From positions 1-7,247 of the forward strand of contig JAOZTS010000053.1 of NCBI GenBank assembly GCA_029939035.1: a DNA stretch of 7,247 bases. Direction: 5' to 3'. Below the pieces are notes generated by a model. That model was not told the DNA's origin. It was given only the letters and a program-made list of their open reading frames with translations, and ran no database searches. Source of the stretch: Candidatus Altimarinota bacterium. GTDB taxonomy: Bacteria > Patescibacteriota > Gracilibacteria > UBA1369 > LOWO2-01-FULL-3. The position numbers and the translations under genes were made by a program. This document shows, piece by piece, positions 1 to 6,083 of this stretch (positions are counted from its first letter, which is position 1; the number at the start of each line of letters is the position of its first letter).

Positions 1-14
1 GACAAAACTTTCAA

Positions 15-43
15 TTTAGACATCTAACTCACTTGAATATAAT
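15..43 (+). promoter_or_regulatory. Putative promoter of the glycosyltransferase gene
   Basis: A perfect TATAAT at 38-43 is preceded after 17 nt by TTTAGA (15-20), which matches four of six bases of the -35 consensus. Transcription would begin near position 50, giving a leader of about 19 nt before ATG 69. The -10 box lies inside the longest open reading frame (TTG at 33), which argues against that upstream start. Assigned by eye. Confidence 0.45.
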
Positions 44-68
44 TCGAAAAAGAAATACTATGTTTTTG

Positions 69-1193
69 ATGAGCTTATCAAAAGTAAAAATTGCATTAGT
101 ATTCGATTGGATGACAAATCCAGGCGGCGCAGAAAAGGTTAACCTTTTTCTTCATAAAATGTTTCCAGAAGCTCCAATTTTTACATCAATTTTTAATCCA
201 AAAAAACTCAAAGGCTTTGAAAATGCTCCAATAACGACATCATTTATCCAAAATCTGCCATTTGCCAAATCCAAACACCAGCTCTATCTAAATTGGATGC
301 CATACGCGTACGAGCAATTCGATTTGAGCAGCTTTGACATTGTAATTTCAAGTTCACACTCATGTGCAAAAGGAATAATCACGAAGCCAGAAACAATGCA
401 TATATGCTACTGTCACACCCCAATGCGGTACGCATGGGACAATTGGCATTCATACATACGCGAATATAAGATGAATTCAATTGTTAAACATTTTGGCAAA
501 AAAAGTATTCATAAATTAAGAATGTGGGATAGGGTCTCAGCAGATAGAGTCGATTACTATATTGCTAATTCTAATACAACCAAACAAAGAATCGAAAAAT
601 ATTACAGCAAGCCATCATCAGTAATTTACCCAATGATGAAAACGTCAGATTACAAAATCTCCAAAAAAACAAAAGGATACTTTCTGGCAGTCGGAAGATT
701 AATTCCATACAAAAAGTTCGATCTAATAGTAGAAACCTTTAATCAAATCGGTTTACCACTAAAAATAGCAGGAACCGGAATAATGGAAGACGAATTACGC
801 AAACAAGCAAAAGGAAATATTGAATTCCTCGGCTACGTTCCAGACGAAGAACTAAAAACTCTTTACAGCGAATGTGAAGCTCTAATTTTCCCACAAATAG
901 AGGATTTCGGGATAATCCCATTAGAAGCCATGGCAAGCGGAAGACCTGTGATAGCCTTAAAGAAAGGAGGAGCTCTAGACACAATTGTTGATGGAAAAAC
1001 TGGTGTATTTTTTGATGAACAAACTCCAGAACACTTGAAAAAAGGAATAGGGGAATACCAAAAAAATAAAAAGAAGTTCATCCCAGAAAAAATCCGAGAA
1101 CATGCAAACAACTTTGACGAAAAAGTCTTCAAGAAAAAACTCCTTACATATTTAAAAGACAAATGGAAACATTGGGAAAGCTCTAGAGCGTAA
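69..1193 (+). CDS. GT4-family glycosyltransferase (mannosyltransferase-like)
   Basis: Retaining GT-B glycosyltransferase that probably transfers a sugar from a nucleotide-sugar donor to a surface glycan or glycolipid at the inner face of the membrane. The 374-residue product is normal for the family. The N-terminal Rossmann half has the acceptor-side GGAEK loop (residues 19-23) and an HTPMRY motif (116-121), seen in WbaZ-like mannosyltransferases. The C-terminal half has GRLIPYKK (209-216), whose Arg and Lys bind the donor phosphates, and the EDFGIIPLE motif (E278 and E286, the E-x7-E signature). I see no membrane segment. ATG 69 is chosen because a TATAAT box at 38-43 lies inside the longer frame from TTG 33 and because family members begin just before the KIALVFDW strand; ATG 60 is possible. 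The frame stays open to the left window edge, so an upstream extension cannot be fully excluded. The last 11 bases overlap the convergent pilin-like gene. Donor and acceptor cannot be read from the sequence. Confidence 0.9.
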   Translation: MSLSKVKIALVFDWMTNPGGAEKVNLFLHKMFPEAPIFTSIFNPKKLKGFENAPITTSFIQNLPFAKSKHQLYLNWMPYAYEQFDLSSFDIVISSSHSCAKGIITKPETMHICYCHTPMRYAWDNWHSYIREYKMNSIVKHFGKKSIHKLRMWDRVSADRVDYYIANSNTTKQRIEKYYSKPSSVIYPMMKTSDYKISKKTKGYFLAVGRLIPYKKFDLIVETFNQIGLPLKIAGTGIMEDELRKQAKGNIEFLGYVPDEELKTLYSECEALIFPQIEDFGIIPLEAMASGRPVIALKKGGALDTIVDGKTGVFFDEQTPEHLKKGIGEYQKNKKKFIPEKIREHANNFDEKVFKKKLLTYLKDKWKHWESSRA

Positions 1194-1758
1194 CTAGTGA
1201 AATCACGATATTCACTATAGCCCATGAAGTCAGAACCAATACGAATCCAAGGATTCCGTTTTTAATCGCGTTCTTTCCTTTATCCTTATCTTCAGACAGT
1301 CCAGCAAATAAGTACAAATACCCTCCATAAACGATTCCGCCTACAGCTATCAACCCAGCAAGACCAATAATAAATTCTAAAATATACCTAATAAAAAAAG
1401 GCACCATCCACATCTTTACGTCTCCAGTGGTAATCGCACACCCAAGTACTTGAGTATATGAAGTATTTGGGCTTGGTGGACCCTCTTGACCTGATGGCAG
1501 TGGAGTAACGCTTACTCCTTCTACTGTTATATCCTGCTTTTTTGCTATTTTCTCCTTTATTGTGTTTACATCAGTATAATTCACATACCTCATGATCTTT
1601 TCACAATCCAAGACCGTATAACCCCCTTTATCTGGTAATAAAGTAGACCCTTCGGGCGCTATAGGATCTGCCGCAAAGGCATTCAAACTTGCAAATGGTA
1701 AAATCAAGGCAACTATCAACACCCCAATCAAAATTCTACTTTTATATAAAATCTTCAT
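1183..1758 (-). CDS. T4SS-pilin-like small membrane protein with signal peptide
   Basis: A 191-residue protein of unknown exact role. It begins with a typical signal peptide: basic start, hydrophobic core, and a likely cut after AFA at residues 27-29. An exported region of about 85 residues follows, with two cysteines (C52, C107) that could pair. Two hydrophobic helices (about 120-153, glycine-rich, and 168-191) flank a short charged loop with several lysines. Signal peptide, two helices and the GGYLYLFAG-type end of the first helix match the T4SS_pilin (VirB2/TrbC-like) family, common in Patescibacteria. No other secretion genes are nearby, so a true pilus role is inference. An in-frame ATG at 1827 would give 214 residues, but an extended -10 promoter (1781-1789) lies inside that extension and the signal peptide starts at ATG 1758, so 1758 is preferred. 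GAGAGG at 1774-1779 is 15 nt from the start and close to the predicted transcript start, so it is a doubtful ribosome site. Confidence 0.75.
   Translation of the reverse strand: MKILYKSRILIGVLIVALILPFASLNAFAADPIAPEGSTLLPDKGGYTVLDCEKIMRYVNYTDVNTIKEKIAKKQDITVEGVSVTPLPSGQEGPPSPNTSYTQVLGCAITTGDVKMWMVPFFIRYILEFIIGLAGLIAVGGIVYGGYLYLFAGLSEDKDKGKNAIKNGILGFVLVLTSWAIVNIVISLVTL
1195..1217. other. Short inverted repeat at convergent gene ends
   Basis: TAGTGAA (1195-1201) and TTCACTA (1211-1217) can pair as a 7-bp stem with a 9-nt loop, just after the glycosyltransferase stop codon and inside the last codons of the opposite gene. It could slow or end transcription, but no T-tract follows on either strand, so I do not call it an intrinsic terminator. 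Confidence 0.3.
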
Positions 1759-1780
1759 ACTTTTATTTATTTTCCTCTCT

Positions 1781-1789
1781 ATTATACCA
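1781..1789 (-). promoter_or_regulatory. Extended -10 promoter of the pilin-like gene
   Basis: Read on the minus strand this is TGG followed by a perfect TATAAT (1781-1786), the extended -10 form that can work without a good -35. No convincing -35 lies 16-18 nt upstream. The box ends 22 nt before ATG 1758, so the leader would be about 16 nt. Confidence 0.6.
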
Positions 1790-1808
1790 TAAAAGCTTGC
1801 TCTTTTAT
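1789..1808. promoter_or_regulatory. Dyad between divergent promoters, possible operator
   Basis: ATAAAAG (1789-1795) and CTTTTAT (1802-1808) form a perfect 7-bp inverted repeat around 6 nt. It sits between the two oppositely directed -10 boxes (1781-1786 and 1819-1824) and covers the proposed -35 of der. A dimeric repressor here could affect both genes. In AT-rich DNA such a repeat can arise by chance, and no regulator gene is in view. Confidence 0.3.
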
Positions 1809-1824
1809 ACTCTTGATATATAAT
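1797..1824 (+). promoter_or_regulatory. Putative promoter of der
   Basis: TATAAT at 1819-1824 is preceded after 16 nt by TTGCTC (1797-1802), in which only the TTG matches the -35 consensus. Transcription would start near 1831, leaving about 17 nt before ATG 1848 and no Shine-Dalgarno sequence in that leader. Confidence 0.5.
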
Positions 1825-1847
1825 CATTCTACTTTAACAAGCTCAAA

Positions 1848-3209
1848 ATGGACCCCACGCCGACGATCGCGATAGTTGGACGGCCGAATGTAGGAAAATC
1901 AACTCTTTTCAACAGGTTAATAGGAAAGCGCTATGCCGTAATAGCTGAAGAAGCGGGAACAACCCGTGACAGAATTTCACATAAACTAGATATTGATGGA
2001 TACGAAGTCTTACTAGTAGATACAGGAGGGATACAGCACGGGTCGCAAAAGGATATAGAGGGAGATGTCCAAACGCAGGCAAAAATCGCAATAGAAGAAG
2101 CAGACATAACTGTTTTTGTAATAAACTCAATTGAAAACCTAACTGTAGACGATTTTGCAGCGGCAGACATTTTAAGAAAATCTGAAAAACCAATCATCTT
2201 AGTCGCTAACAAGTGTGACAATCCGGAAATGGAAGCAAATACATACAATATATACGAACTGGGATTTGGTGAGCCAGTAGCTATATCAGCAATCCATAAG
2301 ATAGGAATTGATAATCTACAAAACCACATATTAAAGACTATAAAGAGCTTGAAGTTCAAAAAGCCAACTGTGAAAAAAACAACCAAAGATGAAAAAACGA
2401 CTAACATATGCATACTAGGAAGACCAAACGCTGGTAAATCATCCCTGATCAATGCGTTAATAGACGATCCACAAAAACTAATAGTATCGGATATTCCTGG
2501 GACAACGAGAGATTCTACAGATACAGAACTTATTTATAATGAGGAAAAGTATAATCTCATAGATACAGCAGGAATCAGAAGACCTGGAAAAATTTCACGG
2601 GGTATAGAGAAATTTAGTGTCCTTAGAGGATTACAATCGATTGAAAGATCAGACATCGTGGTTTTACTAATAGACGGAAGTGATAGAATTTCATCACAAG
2701 ATTGTAATATAGCTAGTCATGCCCTTGAAGCTGAAAAAGGTCTTATACTAGCTATCAACAAGATTGATCTACTAGAAAGCGGTGAAGAAGAAAGAGAAAA
2801 AATTATAAGAATACTAAAAAAGAAATTCCCATTTGTGCCATGGGCTCCAGCACTTTTTATATCAGCTAAAAACAAGAAAAACACATACGAGATTCTTAAA
2901 ATCTCCGACAAAATCATGATAGAAAGAGAAAAACGAATAAGCACTCCTGAACTAAATTCATTTCTTCAAAAAATCACATTTAGACACAAACCAGCAAGCA
3001 CAAAAATAAAGAAGCCTAAATTTATGTACGCGAGCCAAGTCGACATAAATCCACCAAAATTTGTTTTATTTTTCAAAAACGCTTCAGTTCTGCACTTTTC
3101 ATACCCAAGATATCTTGAAAACAAAATCAGGGACGAATACGGCTTTAACGGAACACCAATACATCTAAAAATACGAGGAAAGGCAGAAGACAATCCAAAA
3201 ACTACTTGA
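1848..3209 (+). CDS. der: Ribosome assembly GTPase Der (EngA)
   Basis: Essential double GTPase that helps mature the 50S ribosomal subunit in the cytoplasm. At 453 residues it is of usual length and looks intact. GTPase domain 1 has G1 GRPNVGKS (11-18), G2 GTTRD (37-41), G3 DTGG (58-61), G4 NKCD (121-124) and G5 SA (147-148). A lysine-rich linker (about 169-184) leads to domain 2 with GRPNAGKS (191-198), GTTRD (218-222), DTAG (239-242), NKID (304-307) and SA (339-340). The C-terminal KH-like RNA-contacting domain spans about 365-445 and holds the typical NPPKFVLF strand (401-408). ATG 1848 is the natural start, seven codons before the first G1 strand; no Shine-Dalgarno sequence precedes it. 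The TGA stop overlaps the last 8 bases of the convergent nucleotidyltransferase-like gene. It is divergent from the pilin-like gene and probably transcribed alone. Confidence 0.97.
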   Translation: MDPTPTIAIVGRPNVGKSTLFNRLIGKRYAVIAEEAGTTRDRISHKLDIDGYEVLLVDTGGIQHGSQKDIEGDVQTQAKIAIEEADITVFVINSIENLTVDDFAAADILRKSEKPIILVANKCDNPEMEANTYNIYELGFGEPVAISAIHKIGIDNLQNHILKTIKSLKFKKPTVKKTTKDEKTTNICILGRPNAGKSSLINALIDDPQKLIVSDIPGTTRDSTDTELIYNEEKYNLIDTAGIRRPGKISRGIEKFSVLRGLQSIERSDIVVLLIDGSDRISSQDCNIASHALEAEKGLILAINKIDLLESGEEEREKIIRILKKKFPFVPWAPALFISAKNKKNTYEILKISDKIMIEREKRISTPELNSFLQKITFRHKPASTKIKKPKFMYASQVDINPPKFVLFFKNASVLHFSYPRYLENKIRDEYGFNGTPIHLKIRGKAEDNPKTT

Positions 3210-3927
3210 TGTTAAGCGACAACATTTTCTCTCCATCAATTTTCACCTGTTGATCATATTTATCAAACCATTTTTTTCTATACTCTTTTCTCCTATCTAC
3301 ATTGTGGAATTTTAATATATGCTCTTCAACTACCAAACTAGCGACATCCATATTCACTCCTACCATCTTTTCCCTTGCTCGCCGCATCTGCCATTTCATG
3401 AGCATTTTTTCAATTTTACCTCCCATCCACCCACCAAGAGTCCAGGCAAAGATTTTCCTCAGAAGATTTTCCTTGGTAACTACTTTGCTTTTATCGATAA
3501 CTAAATCATCATCGAAATATTTACCCATCCAACTATTAATCTTCACAAATTCATCCGACACTCCATCGTCAATCAACGAAATCATAGTCTTTGCCCAATA
3601 AGCTAGATAAATATCGTCCTCCAATGCAATTCTTCTCATATCCATCCCGTCTTCATCCACAAAAAAACTAAGACAAAACCTTCCTGCTACTTTTTCGTTA
3701 TGACGCCTCACTCCCAGAACATGCAATATCAGAGTCACAAAAGTCCTAACGATAAAGAGGCGACCCCGCTTCGCAATTATAAACAGATCAATATCACTTC
3801 TCTCGTCAACCTTTCCAAAAGCCAAATTATTACAAACTGCAACCATTTTCAAAAATGGAACAAGATTAAGGTAAGGAATATATTTTTCCACCTTCTCCCA
3901 AAGCTGTTTTTCTATTTCACTATTCAT
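3202..3927 (-). CDS. Nucleotidyltransferase-like protein, function unknown
   Basis: A 241-residue, probably cytoplasmic protein with a polymerase-beta-type nucleotidyltransferase core. The pattern FGKVDERSDIDLF (37-49) carries the two metal-binding aspartates D45 and D47 on the expected strand; a third acidic residue may lie in the VDEDGMD stretch (90-96) but is not certain. After the core come a basic, hydrophobic segment (53-75), AGRFCLSFFV (81-90), an acidic DIYLAYW stretch (105-111), and a lysine/arginine-rich C-terminus (171-220). From memory, proteins with this SDIDLF, LLHVLG and FCLSF layout recur in Patescibacteria as uncharacterised proteins; this is recollection, not a search. Substrate could be RNA, protein or a small molecule. 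The start at 3927 lies only 9 nt from a proposed -10 box, so the transcript may be almost leaderless. The sense strand is much richer in G than in C, unlike the glycosyltransferase and uvrC genes. Its 3' end overlaps der. Confidence 0.75.
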   Translation of the reverse strand: MNSEIEKQLWEKVEKYIPYLNLVPFLKMVAVCNNLAFGKVDERSDIDLFIIAKRGRLFIVRTFVTLILHVLGVRRHNEKVAGRFCLSFFVDEDGMDMRRIALEDDIYLAYWAKTMISLIDDGVSDEFVKINSWMGKYFDDDLVIDKSKVVTKENLLRKIFAWTLGGWMGGKIEKMLMKWQMRRAREKMVGVNMDVASLVVEEHILKFHNVDRRKEYRKKWFDKYDQQVKIDGEKMLSLNIK

Positions 3928-3944
3928 ACACAGGGAAGTATACT
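3916..3944 (+). promoter_or_regulatory. Putative promoter of uvrC
   Basis: TATACT at 3939-3944 is preceded after 17 nt by TTCACT (3916-3921), four of six matches to the -35 consensus. The box ends 24 nt before ATG 3969. The -10 lies in the palindrome AGTATACT (3937-3944), which can be read in both directions. The -35 lies inside the first codons of the opposite gene. Confidence 0.4.
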
Positions 3945-3964
3945 ACACAACGTATTTGCAGCAA
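3937..3964 (-). promoter_or_regulatory. Putative promoter of the nucleotidyltransferase-like gene
   Basis: On the minus strand TTGCTG (3959-3964) and TATACT (3937-3942) are 16 nt apart. The -10 uses the same AGTATACT palindrome as the opposite uvrC promoter. It ends 9 nt before ATG 3927, so the mRNA would start two or three bases from the start codon or at it. Confidence 0.4.
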
Positions 3965-3968
3965 TACT

Positions 3969-6083
3969 ATGAAAGATAATAAAAAAACCAAAAAGATCCT
4001 CAGTGATCTGCCTCACACTCCTGGAGTTTATAAAATGCTCAACGATAAAAAGGAGATTATTTATATCGGCAAAGCAAAAGACCTCAGCAAAAGAGTAAGA
4101 CAGTATTTTCAGAAAAAACAAAAACATCCAATCAAGACTTTGAAACTACTAGAGAATGTTGTTGATATCAAATTCACGACTGTTGATACAGATCTAGAAG
4201 CCATTCTACTCGAAACAACTCTGATAAAAAAACACCTCCCGAAGTACAACGTATTAATGAAAGACGGAAAAAATCATGTCTATATCAAAATTACAGATGA
4301 AGATTTTCCTAGAATTCAAATAGTAAGAAAAGTTGAAAAAGATGGGGCTAAATACTTTGGCCCAAAAAGTGCAGCGAATAAGGTAAAGACCACCTTCAAA
4401 GTCCTAAAAAAGATTCTTCCTTTCAGGCACTGTTCACTAGACATCAGATCGATGGGCGGGAAAAAAGTAGAAGTAACCAAAAAGACTATCAAATACCCAT
4501 GTTTGAATTTTTATATAAAAAAGTGTATTGCTCCTTGTACAGGGAAGTGTACAAAGGCTGAATACCAAAAAATCATAAAGAACGTAGAGAATTTTTTAAA
4601 GGGAAAAGCTGATGACATCCTAACTTCTCTTAATGAAGAAATGCAGATGTGGGCTCAAACTAAGGAATTTGAAAAAGCTGGAAAGGTAAGAGACAAAATT
4701 CAAAAAATCAAAGATATTCTGGAAAAACAAAAAGTTTCCGACCCAAACCAAACCGACAAAGACATTATTAACTACTGTATTATTCATGAAAGAGCTTATT
4801 TCAATTTATTCCAAATTCGTGATGGAAAACTCATAAACCAAGAAAACTTCATTCTCTCAGCAAAACACACTGACACAGAAAACAACAAAGAAGTACTCGA
4901 ATCATTCATCAATCAGTACTATCAAATTGCTACTGATATTCCGAAGGAAATTCTTATTCCTCACAATATTGAAAATTCATCAGCACTAGGTAAACTAATA
5001 AAATCTAAATTTATCATCCCAAAAATTGGGACCAAAAACAAACTCCTAGAAATGAGTCTTAAAAATGCTCAAATTTACGCAGATAGAAATAAACCGAGCT
5101 GGCAAACTGAAAGTAAACTCACAGAAAACGCAATAAAAGACTTACAAAAAGCGCTGAAACTCAAAAACCCGTTAAGAAGAATAGAATGCTACGACATTTC
5201 ACACCTCAGCGGTACCGACACAGTAGGATCAATGATTGTTTTTACCAAAGGCGTTCCTGAAAAAGCAATGTACAGAAAATTCAAACTCAGAACTGTTGAA
5301 GGAAAACCAGACGACTATAAATCACTCGAGGAAGTCCTAACTAGAAGATTCCTGAAGATCACGCGTGAAATTGAATTCAAAGATTATGAATTCAAGAAGG
5401 CTAGAAAAAAGGACAAAGAATTCATCGAAAAGCACAAGGACTCAGATGAAGAAAACCCTGACAAGCATTTTTACGTACTTGAAAAAAAGAAAAAACTAAA
5501 AGGATTCATTGCAATCCATGAACATTCAAAAAAAGTTTCCGAGCTAACAAACCTTTTCATCTTAAAAAGCGAACGCGGGAAAAAGCTTGGGTACAAACTC
5601 GTCAAAAACGCCATAGACAAGGCAAAATCAAAGCGCGTATATGGTCTCGTCAAAAACGACCTTCTAGAATATTATCAAATCTACGGATTTGAAGAAGTTA
5701 AGAAAATGCCAGAGGAGCTTTGCGGTAAAAGTAAAAAATGCAAATCCAGATACAAAAAAGATTACACATGCATCGTCTACGACAAGCTAAAACACAAACC
5801 TGACAAATCTTTCACACAAATTCCAGATCTTGTAGTTATTGATGGAGGCAGGGGACAGCTAACTGCTGGAACAAAAGTCTTTGAAAAATTGAATTTAAAC
5901 ATCCCCTATATATCCCTGGCAAAAAAACTCGAAGAAATATTTATTCCAGGAAAAGAAAAATCACTGATTGTCGAAAAAAATAACGACGCCCTCAAGCTTC
6001 TGCAGCGAGCAAGAGACGAAGCTCACAGATTTGCAATAAGCTATAACAGAAATTTAAGAGCAAAAAGAATCAAGCCTTTGTAA
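3969..6083 (+). CDS. uvrC: UvrC excinuclease subunit with inserted GNAT domain, lacking HhH domain
   Basis: Nucleotide excision repair nuclease that joins UvrB at a lesion and cuts the damaged strand on both sides. Domains: GIY-YIG nuclease (about 14-96; Y21, Y32, K35, R42 and E82 at the expected catalytic sites) for the 3' cut; a cysteine region (C155, C178, C186, C190) matching the reported 4Fe-4S ligands of E. coli UvrC; a UVR helix pair (about 216-252) that contacts UvrB; and an RNase H-like nuclease (about 360-704) for the 5' cut, with D409 in YDIS, D625 in IDGG and H686 in EAHRF. The catalytic residues of both nucleases are present. Two oddities: about 140 residues resembling a GNAT acetyltransferase (about 470-607) split the RNase H-like domain between D409 and D625, and the protein ends 18 residues after H686, so the usual C-terminal tandem helix-hairpin-helix is missing. 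Length is 704, against about 610 in E. coli. The product is very lysine-rich. ATG 3969 has no Shine-Dalgarno site. Confidence 0.95.
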   Translation: MKDNKKTKKILSDLPHTPGVYKMLNDKKEIIYIGKAKDLSKRVRQYFQKKQKHPIKTLKLLENVVDIKFTTVDTDLEAILLETTLIKKHLPKYNVLMKDGKNHVYIKITDEDFPRIQIVRKVEKDGAKYFGPKSAANKVKTTFKVLKKILPFRHCSLDIRSMGGKKVEVTKKTIKYPCLNFYIKKCIAPCTGKCTKAEYQKIIKNVENFLKGKADDILTSLNEEMQMWAQTKEFEKAGKVRDKIQKIKDILEKQKVSDPNQTDKDIINYCIIHERAYFNLFQIRDGKLINQENFILSAKHTDTENNKEVLESFINQYYQIATDIPKEILIPHNIENSSALGKLIKSKFIIPKIGTKNKLLEMSLKNAQIYADRNKPSWQTESKLTENAIKDLQKALKLKNPLRRIECYDISHLSGTDTVGSMIVFTKGVPEKAMYRKFKLRTVEGKPDDYKSLEEVLTRRFLKITREIEFKDYEFKKARKKDKEFIEKHKDSDEENPDKHFYVLEKKKKLKGFIAIHEHSKKVSELTNLFILKSERGKKLGYKLVKNAIDKAKSKRVYGLVKNDLLEYYQIYGFEEVKKMPEELCGKSKKCKSRYKKDYTCIVYDKLKHKPDKSFTQIPDLVVIDGGRGQLTAGTKVFEKLNLNIPYISLAKKLEEIFIPGKEKSLIVEKNNDALKLLQRARDEAHRFAISYNRNLRAKRIKPL
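5376..5789 (+). other. GNAT-like domain insert inside uvrC
   Basis: Encodes about residues 470-607 of UvrC, in the loop that in E. coli UvrC is only about ten residues (between the EVLxRRF helix and the PDLxxIDGG strand). The order of elements fits a GNAT fold: a strand pair around FYVLEKKKKLKGFIAIHEH (501-519), the beta-4 strand ELTNLFIL (525-532), the acetyl-CoA loop ERGKKLG (535-541) with its helix, then LEYYQIYGFEEV (566-577). The acetyl-CoA loop departs from R/Q-x-x-G-x-G/A: K539 replaces the first glycine. C585, C591 and C601 follow, resembling cysteines near the end of some ArgA-like GNAT proteins. The frame is continuous on both sides, so this is an in-frame insertion and not a broken gene. 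Whether it binds acetyl-CoA is unknown. Confidence 0.75.

Noticed and set aside
33..68. TTG at 33 or ATG at 60 as start of the glycosyltransferase
   Set aside because: TTG 33 lies upstream of the proposed -10 box (38-43). ATG 60 is possible but gives a leader of about 10 nt and a longer non-family N-terminus; ATG 69 fits best.
863..1225. Minus-strand open frame of 120 codons across the glycosyltransferase end
   Set aside because: Antisense to the E-x7-E region of the glycosyltransferase; no family features.
1774..1779. GAGAGG as Shine-Dalgarno site of the pilin-like gene
   Set aside because: It lies 15 nt from the start codon, too far for good pairing, and its GG would be near the first base of the predicted transcript.
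1931..2452. Minus-strand open frame of 173 codons inside der
   Set aside because: Shadow of the der coding frame; der has every GTPase motif in place.
3207..3209. Use of UGA as glycine (code 25, as in Gracilibacteria and Absconditabacteria)
   Set aside because: Reading through the der UGA adds only UGU before UAA, so this stop alone is not decisive. No internal UGA occurs in any of the long genes and conserved glycines are GGN, so the standard code fits.
3209..3228. Possible terminator: ATGTT and AACAT stem followed by TTTT after der
   Set aside because: The stem has only five mostly A/T pairs with a 7-nt loop and lies in coding sequence of the opposite gene; too weak to call.
3302..3601. 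Plus-strand open frame of 99 codons opposite the nucleotidyltransferase-like gene
   Set aside because: Its translation lacks domain-like features and lies fully antisense to a better supported gene.
3700..3972. Plus-strand open frame of 90 codons running into the uvrC start
   Set aside because: Antisense to the nucleotidyltransferase-like gene for most of its length, with no recognisable motif; it covers the proposed promoters.
4535..4554. Inverted repeat TTGTAC / GTACAA in the uvrC cysteine region
   Set aside because: A 6-bp stem inside coding sequence with conserved cysteine codons; most likely chance.
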